19,430 bases of DNA from Nitrospirota bacterium (GTDB taxonomy: Bacteria; Nitrospirota; Thermodesulfovibrionia; Thermodesulfovibrionales; JdFR-85): NCBI GenBank assembly GCA_015485235.1, contig WFTX01000182.1, forward strand, positions 1 through 19,430, in the 5' to 3' direction. Positions 13,523 to 19,430 of this stretch are shown here, one piece after another. The notes under the pieces were generated by a model. It was not told where the DNA came from. It saw only the letters and a program-made list of their open reading frames with translations, and made no database searches. The translations under genes and the position numbers were made by a program. The stretch's first letter is position 1. The number at the start of each line of letters is the position of its first letter.

Positions 13523-14839
13523 ATGGCACTTCCTGTGGTCGCAATAATAGGCCGTCCCAACGTGGGAAAATCCACCCTTTTTAACCGGATAACCCGGACG
13601 AGGTCATCCATCGTGGATGACCGCCCCGGTGTGACCCGGGACAGGCTCTACAGGGAGGCAGTCTGGGAAGGGGAGAGGTTTCTCCTTGCCGATACGGGAG
13701 GAATCCAGACCGGCAAGACCGACGAACTCCTTCGTCAGACCAGGGAGCAGGCCCTCTTTGCAGTAGAGGAGGCCGATATTGTGATTCTTCTCTTCGACGG
13801 GAAGGAAGGATTGACACCGCTGGACAGGGAGATTGTGGATATAATCCGGAAGTCACCGAAAAAGGTCTTACCGGTGGTAAACAAGATAGATGAAAGGAGG
13901 CATGAAGTGAGGCTCTCTGACTTCTACTCCCTTGGCCTTGAACCCCTGTACCCGCTATCGGCGATTACAGGCTATGGCTATACTGAACTCATGGATGCTG
14001 TGGGAGAGCTGCTTCCGGGGGGGACGGCTGAGGATACCGGGAAGGAGGATATTCCGGGCATAGCAGTGGTTGGAAAGCCAAACGTAGGCAAATCCACCCT
14101 TGTCAATGCCCTCCTGGGAAAGGAGAGAATGATCGTAAGCCCGGTGCCTGGGACCACCCGGGACAGTGTTGACAGTATCTGCAGATACTATGGGAAAGAA
14201 TATCTCCTCATAGACACAGCAGGGCTCCGAAGGAGGTCCAGGATCCATTACTCAGTGGAGAGGTTTTCTGTCCTGAGGGCGCTGAGAAGCATCGAGAGGT
14301 CAGACATAAGCCTCCTTCTTATTGATTCGACTGAAGGGATTACAGAACAGGATCAGAAGATTGCGAGCCTGATTGAAGGCCGGGGCAAGGGTGTAATAGT
14401 GATCTTCAACAAGTGGGACCTTAAAGAGGACCCCGAACGAGACTACAAGCGGCTTGTTTTCCAGTTCCAGAGGAAGCTCCGTTTTATTGACTATGCAAGG
14501 ATATTAACGGTCTCAGCCCTCAGCAGAAAAAGGGTTACCAAGGTCTTCCCCATTATTGAGAGCATCCTTCAGGAAAGGAGAAAACGGATACCCACACCGG
14601 AACTGAACGAGATCGCAAAGGCAATCAACCCGCATCTCCCGAGCCCATCAGGCAGAAAGAGAAAGATCCTCTATCTTGCCCAGACAGGGATTGAACCTCC
14701 CCGCTTTACCATCTTCCTGAACAGCCTGAAGGGGATAAAGCCCGAGCATCACCGATTTATCGAACGGACCATCCGGGAGAGATATGGCTTTGAGGGGACA
14801 CCCATCAGGATTAATCTCAGGGCCCGGTCTGGTCGATAA
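13523..14839 (+). CDS. der: Ribosome biogenesis GTPase Der (EngA)
   Basis: Der has two tandem GTPase domains and a C-terminal KH-like domain and is needed for 50S subunit maturation. The 438-residue protein shows GRPNVGKST (10-18), DTGG (57-60) and NKID (120-123) in domain one; GKPNVGKST (184-192), DTAG (231-234) and NKWD (296-299) in domain two; and the KH-like region from about 350, including PRFTIFLN. The start at 13523 matches the family's universal N-terminus (PVVAIIGRPNVGKST). The frame is open upstream to 13436 but that part has no resemblance to Der. It has no ribosome site and a TATAAT just upstream (see promoter). It is the first gene of a four-gene run; the next starts 29 bases after its stop. 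Confidence 0.97.
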   Translation: MALPVVAIIGRPNVGKSTLFNRITRTRSSIVDDRPGVTRDRLYREAVWEGERFLLADTGGIQTGKTDELLRQTREQALFAVEEADIVILLFDGKEGLTPLDREIVDIIRKSPKKVLPVVNKIDERRHEVRLSDFYSLGLEPLYPLSAITGYGYTELMDAVGELLPGGTAEDTGKEDIPGIAVVGKPNVGKSTLVNALLGKERMIVSPVPGTTRDSVDSICRYYGKEYLLIDTAGLRRRSRIHYSVERFSVLRALRSIERSDISLLLIDSTEGITEQDQKIASLIEGRGKGVIVIFNKWDLKEDPERDYKRLVFQFQRKLRFIDYARILTVSALSRKRVTKVFPIIESILQERRKRIPTPELNEIAKAINPHLPSPSGRKRKILYLAQTGIEPPRFTIFLNSLKGIKPEHHRFIERTIRERYGFEGTPIRINLRARSGR

Positions 14840-14868
14840 GAATACACGGACTTGAGGAAGGAGGGTTT

Positions 14869-15633
14869 ATGAGGTATATGTACTATATCGGAGTCCTTTT
14901 CCTTATCTTTTCAGGGGTTTTCCTGTATACCCACTTGTCAATGAAACCTCCGCCGGAAGGTGACGTCGCCATCAAAATCAATGACCGTCTCATCACGAAA
15001 GAAGAGTTTGCTGAACTCACCAAGGAAAGATATCCCCGGGAGCTTACGGAAAAGGAGCTAATCAACTCCATTATCGAGAAGGAACTTCTGATACAGGAGG
15101 CAAAACGTCTCGGTATCGACCGGGAGGATCCTTTCAGGAAATCCATCCAGAATTTCTATGAACAGTCCCTGATCAAGATACTGTTAGAGAGAAAGTTCTC
15201 CGGACTTGAGCCAGAGGTTACTGACGATGATGTCAGGGCATACGCCTTCCTTACGGGAAAGAGAATTTCCCTGGAACTGAGAACCGCGGGAAGGCCTGAA
15301 GATCTTGAAAACAGGAAAACAGAAAAAAAGGAAGAAGAGGTCGACTTCATTGATCTTTCAAGGCACCTCCAGGTGCTTCTACTTGATATGAAGCCTGGTG
15401 ATGAAAGGGGACCTTTATTTCTCGGGGGGGAATATCTGCTCGTAAAAGTCAAGGCAATAACGGATAATCCCTCCCCGCCGGAACCTCCTGAAGAAGAGTT
15501 GATCCGTAGAATCATCAGGCAATCAAAGAAAGAACTGACTATCGCTGAATGGATAGGAAAACTTCGGAAGTCTGCCAGGATCGAAGTGTTTTTGGATGGT
15601 GAGGGAAAGACTGAGAGGAAAGGGGAGGAGTGA
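14869..15633 (+). CDS. Membrane-anchored SurA-N-like protein with a short, degenerate parvulin-like region
   Basis: A 254-residue envelope protein. A hydrophobic segment (about 4-22) acts as signal anchor or signal peptide. The next block, with VAIKINDRLITKEEFAELT (33-51), then an ELINSIIEKELLIQEAKRLGI helix pair, is typical of the chaperone half of SurA/PrsA-type foldases. Further on, LLLDMKPGDERGPLFLG-EYLLVKVKAI resembles the end of a parvulin (PPIC) domain. The domain start is short, charged (KTEKKEEE) and lacks a clear active-site core, so isomerase activity is unlikely. A C-terminal helix with RRIIRQSKKELTIAEWI fits the SurA-like fold. Ribosome site GGAAGGAGGG precedes the start. The HAMP gene follows 2 bases after the stop. 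Confidence 0.7.
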   Translation: MRYMYYIGVLFLIFSGVFLYTHLSMKPPPEGDVAIKINDRLITKEEFAELTKERYPRELTEKELINSIIEKELLIQEAKRLGIDREDPFRKSIQNFYEQSLIKILLERKFSGLEPEVTDDDVRAYAFLTGKRISLELRTAGRPEDLENRKTEKKEEEVDFIDLSRHLQVLLLDMKPGDERGPLFLGGEYLLVKVKAITDNPSPPEPPEEELIRRIIRQSKKELTIAEWIGKLRKSARIEVFLDGEGKTERKGEE

Positions 15634-15635
15634 AA

Positions 15636-16229
15636 ATGAAAAGGAACTGGAGAAGACGTAACTATTTCATCAAACAGGACCTTCAGGGGAGATATATCTT
15701 CATCTTCTTCCTTTTTGTAACGATCGGGAGTATCCTCTTTGCCCTGATCCTCGGAGCACTCTCTTCAGGGTCTTTCACAATGGTCTATGAAAACCACAAC
15801 TTGAGGATAGGGAAAACACCGCTGATCCTCCTAAGGGACTTTGTCGAAGCACACTGGATCTTTCTGATAACAGGCGGTATAGCTGTACTGATCGTATCAG
15901 TCTTCCTCACTCACAGGCTTGCAGGTCCTGTCTACCGCTTTGAGAAGACCCTCCAGGACCTGATAGAAGGAAGACTGGACTTCTCGGTAAGACTCAGAAG
16001 GCATGATGAAGCAAAAGAAGTAGCAGAACTCTTCAACAGGTTCATAGACAGGATGAGTGGAGACATCAGGCAACTCAGGGATCTCACAGATGAACTGAAA
16101 GCTCTGGCAGCAAGGCTGGAAGATGAGAGCCCTTCAGGACTACAACATAAGGAGATTGATGAGATCAAGAGCGGCATTGAAAAGATCAATCTTATCCTGA
16201 AACGTTACACCCTCAAAGAAGATGACTGA
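15636..16229 (+). CDS. Two-TM HAMP-domain protein without output domain
   Basis: A 197-residue inner-membrane protein: basic N-terminus (RNWRRR), TM1 (about 20-40), a short periplasmic loop (41-72), TM2 (about 74-92), a HAMP domain (93-145, with HRLAGPVYRFEKTL, then EGRLDFSVRLRRHDEAKEVAELFNRF), and a coiled-coil tail to the end. There is no kinase, cyclase or methyl-accepting domain. Such stand-alone HAMP proteins must act through a partner or as membrane scaffolds; the function is unknown. The start at ATG 15636 is 7 bases after GGAGG; GTG 15630 would be too close to that site. It sits between the SurA-like and metallopeptidase genes (2-base gap on each side), which suggests one shared envelope role. 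Confidence 0.8.
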   Translation: MKRNWRRRNYFIKQDLQGRYIFIFFLFVTIGSILFALILGALSSGSFTMVYENHNLRIGKTPLILLRDFVEAHWIFLITGGIAVLIVSVFLTHRLAGPVYRFEKTLQDLIEGRLDFSVRLRRHDEAKEVAELFNRFIDRMSGDIRQLRDLTDELKALAARLEDESPSGLQHKEIDEIKSGIEKINLILKRYTLKEDD

Positions 16230-16231
16230 AC

Positions 16232-16810
16232 ATGCAGATGCTCCGATACCAACCAGATCGATGGCCCGGGAGACAGTGCCCTCCAGCTCTGCGGATCTCC
16301 CTCTGCGTGATCCTGCTCTTGATACTGAGAGCCGACCTCTACGGCGCAGGCCTCATTGATTCCCGGTATACCACAATCCTTTATACCGACAGAAAGCAGT
16401 TGGAAGAGTTCACTAAAGAGGTTTATTTTGGAAGCTTCTCATCCTTCCTCAGGAGAAGATCTTCCATCACCCTCCGGCAGGAAGTGGCAGACAGAGTGGA
16501 TACAGTGGTGGAAAGGGTGATGGAAATCCTCGAGATGTTTCCAAAGGGGATGAAGTTCAAGATTGTTTTTCATGCAGACAAAGAGGGGGTCAGGGAGGCT
16601 TACAGGAATATCTACGGCCTTTCCCCTGACTTCATCGCCTTTTACTCACCCAAGACGAGGACACTCCATCTCTCACTTCAGGACATAAGCCTCCGGGTGC
16701 TGGCCCATGAGACCGCTCATGCGGTAATAGACCACTATTTCGGGATCGCACCGCCCACCAGGGTTCATGAGGTGCTCGCCCAGTACGTGGAAGAAAACAT
16801 CGAGAAATAA
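16232..16810 (+). CDS. Small exported HExxH zinc metallopeptidase-like protein
   Basis: A 192-residue protein with a hydrophobic segment (about 20-38) that looks like a signal peptide or anchor. The zinc-binding helix is RVLAHETAHAVIDHYF (155-170) with H159, E160 and H163; the likely third ligand is E180 in VHEVLAQYVEEN, as in gluzincins. It is near the lower size limit for a peptidase. The middle region (FKIVFHADKEGVREAY, then DFIAFYSPKTRTLHLSL) resembles small peptidases that degrade or check envelope proteins, but I recognise no named family. The start at 16232 lies 3 bases after the HAMP stop and has no good ribosome site, so translational coupling is probable; ATG 16238 is an alternative. 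Confidence 0.75.
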   Translation: MQMLRYQPDRWPGRQCPPALRISLCVILLLILRADLYGAGLIDSRYTTILYTDRKQLEEFTKEVYFGSFSSFLRRRSSITLRQEVADRVDTVVERVMEILEMFPKGMKFKIVFHADKEGVREAYRNIYGLSPDFIAFYSPKTRTLHLSLQDISLRVLAHETAHAVIDHYFGIAPPTRVHEVLAQYVEENIEK

Positions 16811-16827
16811 CCTTCCAGTTGCATAAA
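16811..16827 (+). repeat. TTGCATAAA-type intergenic repeat, partial copy 3
   Basis: The sequence CCTTCCAGTTGCATAAA directly follows the peptidase stop codon and matches 14 of 17 bases of CCTAACCGTTGCATAAA at 6184-6200. The ACAAGGT-CGGCAG half of the repeat is missing. Confidence 0.35.
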
Positions 16828-16838
16828 TTGCTCTCCTG

Positions 16839-16889
16839 AGGCAGGGGGTGGTCGATACGACTAAATGCCCTCACGGAGCATCCCTGCCT
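16839..16889. other. Possible multibranch RNA/DNA fold
   Basis: Outer arms AGGCAGGG (16839-16846) and CCCTGCCT (16882-16889) enclose two small hairpins, GTCG-ATA-CGAC (16851-16861) and ATGC...GCAT (16864-16880). I recognise no riboswitch or known RNA family. Confidence 0.35.
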
Positions 16890-16898
16890 GTTCAGTTG

Positions 16899-17111
16899 TC
16901 CGGGGGTGCGCTCTGAATTTTTCATTATCAACACCTGGTGATTCATGAAAGCGCATCCCTGTGTCGGCTCGGCGGAAACCGTCCGGCCTTTTCTTCTCAA
17001 TAACCCCTTTTACAACTGATCAGGACTCTTAAGGCACCGTCCATAACAGACTTTCTCTACTCAGACATGACCGGAGCTTCATAATGAAAAATTCCAGAGC
17101 ACACCCCCGGA
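16899..17111. repeat. MITE-like segment bounded by 30-base inverted repeats
   Basis: The left arm is at 16899-16928 and the right arm at 17081-17111. Read inward, both arms go TCCGGGGGTG, then (C/T)GCTCTG, then AATTTTTCATTAT. The right arm differs only by one substitution and one extra G. About 150 bases lie between them with no coding potential. Terminal repeats of this kind suggest a miniature element or an old IS remnant, but I see no clear target duplication. It could also be a long-stem RNA. Confidence 0.5.
16966..16995 (+). terminator. Rho-independent terminator-like hairpin
   Basis: GGCTCGGCGG, loop AAA, then CCGTCCGGCC form a strong stem with two single-base bulges, directly followed by TTTTCTTCT. 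In this orientation it would end the der-to-peptidase transcript about 180 bases after the last stop. It lies inside the inverted-repeat segment, so it may belong to that element instead. Confidence 0.6.
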
Positions 17112-17155
17112 ATCACACCGTTTTCATCTCTCTAAAACGAACTCCCAGTGAGCTG

Positions 17156-17175
17156 CCCATCGCTGTCTCGATGGG
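17156..17175. repeat. Perfect hairpin downstream of the O-antigen-ligase-like gene
   Basis: CCCATCG, loop CTGTCT, CGATGGG: a 7-bp perfect stem. It lies about 90 bases after the minus-strand gene's stop. No U-run follows on either strand, so it is not a classic terminator. It could stabilise an RNA 3' end. Confidence 0.4.
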
Positions 17176-17267
17176 ACAAGCGGAAATGTAGGTAATTCCC
17201 TTGCGTTGGAAGGTCCGTTAGGGTATGCCCTCTGCCAAACAATTATGTTTTGCAACGTTTAGGATAA

Positions 17268-19430
17268 TCAAAGGGGACCACGCCCCAGGAGTTCTTCGAG
17301 CCTATTTCGTAGAAAAAGATTATCAGGAGCCAGCAGGAGACCCTTTCTGTACTCCTCAATAGCCCTGTAAAGGATACCTTCCTCCTCGTAAAGCCTTCCA
17401 AGGCTTATCCTGAGCCCGGGATCTCCGGGGATCACCTTTACTGCCTCGTTCAGGAGTCTGATCGCCTTCTCCCTCTCTTTCCTCTTCAGGTAAAAACGGA
17501 CAACCCTCTGGTAGTAATAGGGGCGTGGAGCCTCCTGGAGTGGGTAAAGTGAGAGCGCCCTCAGGTAGGCGGCTTCTGCTTTGGAGAACTTTCCCGTTGC
17601 CTCGAGGTATTCACCAAACCTGAAAATGGGAAAGAATTTCTCTGGAATTGCGCTTCTGATATCATCATCACCAAGCCCTCCAAGTATCATGAGAGAAAAA
17701 AGTTCTCCAGCCCTCTTCGGCTCCCTTTCCATCCCTTCCTTTATCAGCCGGACCCCCTCTTCCTTCCTTCCCTGAGCCAGGAGCCATGAAGCATACCTCT
17801 CAAGAAGTTCCAGCTTCTGTCTCTGGACCACGCTACCCCGCCTGAGGAGGGCCTCCCCCTTCCCTGATTCTCCCAGGCTCAGAAAAAGAGTTCCAAGGCC
17901 CTGGAGGTATTCACCCTTTAAGGGGTTGAGCCTGACCGCCTCAGTGATGTGAGGAATTGCACCTTCCAGGTCTCCATCGATAATGAAAGTCTGTCCAAGG
18001 GCATACCTGTACGAGGGCTCGAGGGGATCGGCCATCACAGCGGAGACGGCAAGTCTCCTGAGTGCAACACTTGAAACAGCCGTCTTGTCCTTTGATGGAA
18101 AGACCCTTTTGAACTGCCTGAACTTCACCTCTCCGATGATAGTCCCTGTCTTTACCAGAAGGAGGGCTGTTATGATTAGAGTGATACTGATTATAGCCGG
18201 AGAATACTTTCTGACATGCCTTACCGGAAGCAGTGACATCATTTCCCTCCGGCCGTGGAACCTGGTTGCAGAGGCCGATACCACCACACCGAGGAGAAAG
18301 GCAAAATAAAGACCGTTTGCCCCTATATGAAGATTGAAATCAGTGACACTGTGAAAGAGGATCGCTGAGACCCCGCTCAATGCACCTATGAAGAGGTATC
18401 TCGCTAAGGGGTCTCTTCTGTGCAGATATCTCCCCCATGAATTCCTCAGGATAATAAAGATAAACACTCCGAAGATCAGAAAGCCTCCAATCCCGCCCTC
18501 CAGGAGGAGTTCAAGGAAGTCGTTATGAGCATGGGTGGCAATCCTGTCTCCACTGAATCCCTGATACAAGGGATAGAGATGGACAAAACTCCCGAAACCG
18601 GAACCTGCTGTCCAGAAGTCTCCTATCCCTTTCAGTACGTCCCCCCATATCCGGAGCCTGAGTTCCGCTATCTCTCCCTCCTGTCCCCTGATCCTGCTGA
18701 ACCTATCAAATATCGGATCCCATCCGAACCAGCCCACTGCAAGGAGTATCAGCATAAACAGAAACATGATCAACAACCCCCTCCTGCCCTTTCCTTCCAT
18801 TACAATTATCAGAAGGCCAAAAATCATCATGGAGAGGGAGATACTCACGATCCCGCCCCTTGAAAGGGAAAGGAATACAGAGAGCGCTATGAGCAGGGCG
18901 GAAAACCCTGTCAGGAGATGGAGATTGGTCCTCATCTGACTGAGAACCCCGGCCAGTCGTTCCCTGAACCTGCCATACACCACTACCGGTCTGTAGTAAA
19001 AAAAGAGAGCAACCACGAGGGGAAATATCATCTCCATCAGCCCTGCATAGTGGTTTCGGTTTACATAGGGACCGAAGGGTGTTCCCCCTTGTGTAAGGGG
19101 TCGGAGCCAGTAAATCCGGCCGTTGGGTAGAAGGTGCTGGACTATGGAAAAAAGAGCAAGAATGGAGGCAAATACCACAATGGCCACCAGGACCCTTCTG
19201 AAATTTTCACGACTGGCGAGGATCTGGACGGTGGAAAAATAGAAGGCTCCATAGGAGATGAATCGGAAGAGTTCATGGAGTGTTCCCTTGAGAGAAAGGC
19301 TGAGTGGAATAAATTCAGGCAATCCTGTCTCACCGAGGGCCCCTGAATATATCTCGTATGCCTTCGGGGATATGAAAGAGACCATATCCACCGGAAGGGG
19401 TATAAACTGGAGGACTGGTATCACTGTCTC
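17268..19430 (-). CDS. O-antigen ligase / polysaccharide polymerase-like membrane protein with C-terminal TPRs (5' end outside window)
   Basis: Partial: the frame is open to the window edge, and the expected first membrane segments are missing, so the true start is beyond 19430. The visible 720 residues comprise a polytopic membrane part (to about 425) and a soluble TPR part (about 450-718). Wzy_C/WaaL-type hallmarks, numbered from GTG 19424, are VNRNHYAGL (121-129), LSLSRGGIVS (185-194) and ATHAHNDFLELLLEGGIGG (296-314). The family joins lipid-linked glycans in the periplasm: O-antigen ligase, exopolysaccharide polymerase or protein glycosyltransferase. Sequence alone does not separate these. 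The TPR tail suggests a protein partner or regulation of chain length. No glycan gene neighbours are visible. Confidence 0.85.
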   Translation of the reverse strand, partial: ETVIPVLQFIPLPVDMVSFISPKAYEIYSGALGETGLPEFIPLSLSLKGTLHELFRFISYGAFYFSTVQILASRENFRRVLVAIVVFASILALFSIVQHLLPNGRIYWLRPLTQGGTPFGPYVNRNHYAGLMEMIFPLVVALFFYYRPVVVYGRFRERLAGVLSQMRTNLHLLTGFSALLIALSVFLSLSRGGIVSISLSMMIFGLLIIVMEGKGRRGLLIMFLFMLILLAVGWFGWDPIFDRFSRIRGQEGEIAELRLRIWGDVLKGIGDFWTAGSGFGSFVHLYPLYQGFSGDRIATHAHNDFLELLLEGGIGGFLIFGVFIFIILRNSWGRYLHRRDPLARYLFIGALSGVSAILFHSVTDFNLHIGANGLYFAFLLGVVVSASATRFHGRREMMSLLPVRHVRKYSPAIISITLIITALLLVKTGTIIGEVKFRQFKRVFPSKDKTAVSSVALRRLAVSAVMADPLEPSYRYALGQTFIIDGDLEGAIPHITEAVRLNPLKGEYLQGLGTLFLSLGESGKGEALLRRGSVVQRQKLELLERYASWLLAQGRKEEGVRLIKEGMEREPKRAGELFSLMILGGLGDDDIRSAIPEKFFPIFRFGEYLEATGKFSKAEAAYLRALSLYPLQEAPRPYYYQRVVRFYLKRKEREKAIRLLNEAVKVIPGDPGLRISLGRLYEEEGILYRAIEEYRKGLLLAPDNLFLRNRLEELLGRGPL

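Larger units (their letters stand above)
16811..17267. other. Structured non-coding region between convergent genes
   Basis: This gap of 457 bases has no supportable gene. From left to right it holds: a partial TTGCATAAA repeat copy (16811-16827); a multibranch fold (16839-16889); one arm of a 30-base inverted repeat (16899-16928); a strong terminator-like hairpin (16966-16992); the other arm (17081-17111); and a perfect hairpin (17156-17175). Genes on both sides end here, so part of it must terminate transcription. Confidence 0.6.

Noticed and set aside
16632..17000. Minus-strand open frame of 122 codons across the peptidase end and the inverted repeat
   Set aside because: It is antisense to the conserved HETAH region and crosses hairpins; the translation has no family features.
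16811..17267. CRISPR array, tRNA or known riboswitch in the largest gap
   Set aside because: No regularly spaced direct repeats, no tRNA-like arms with TTC-type loops, and no motifs of riboswitch families I know are visible.

Overview
The window looks like chromosomal DNA of a Gram-negative, probably anaerobic bacterium. It has an outer-membrane-type lipoprotein, an O-antigen-ligase-like membrane protein, a periplasmic CxxCH haem-binding sensor and an apparent selenoprotein. The overall style (strong GGAGG ribosome sites, many tight ATGA overlaps, GAF/PAS/HAMP signalling proteins) would fit Nitrospirota or Desulfobacterota, but that placement is a guess. UGA is a normal stop here: several housekeeping genes end in TGA.

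Layout. Positions 1-906 hold an IS200/IS605-type element (tnpA on the minus strand between two matching subterminal hairpins) and non-coding flanks. Positions 907-2236 (minus) hold hemB and, just upstream of it, a HesB/IscA-like gene with an in-frame TGA exactly where the family has its first conserved cysteine. I read it as a selenoprotein; it is easily missed because the frame appears broken. Positions 2505-6079 (minus) hold a YeiH/UPF0324 membrane protein overlapping a membrane-bound hybrid histidine kinase by 4 bp, apparently driven by a good sigma-70-type promoter placed so close to the start codon that the mRNA may be leaderless.

Positions 6266-11281 (plus) hold 6-phosphogluconate dehydrogenase, then a tightly packed run of transaldolase, TPR lipoprotein, cytidine deaminase, ArgJ and a RidA-family protein. 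This run ends tail-to-tail, overlapping by 9 bp, with a minus-strand HD-GYP protein carrying a c-type haem sensor motif (11273-13270). Positions 13523-16810 (plus) hold der and three envelope genes: a SurA-N-like membrane-anchored protein, a HAMP protein with no output domain, and a small exported HExxH metallopeptidase. Positions 16811-17267 are non-coding and rich in structure, including a 30-bp inverted-repeat pair. Positions 17268-19430 (minus) hold a 5'-truncated O-antigen-ligase/TPR protein that runs off the window.

How the genes fit together: gnd and tal belong to the pentose phosphate pathway; argJ to arginine synthesis; hemB to tetrapyrrole synthesis, with an Fe-S carrier-like selenoprotein beside it; the kinase and the HD-GYP protein are two separate signalling outputs (phosphorelay and cyclic-di-GMP turnover). 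The most notable item is the overlooked HesB-like selenoprotein. Also worth a look are a tnpA whose HUH motif has become HUY, dispersed intergenic repeats, and two probable leaderless transcripts.
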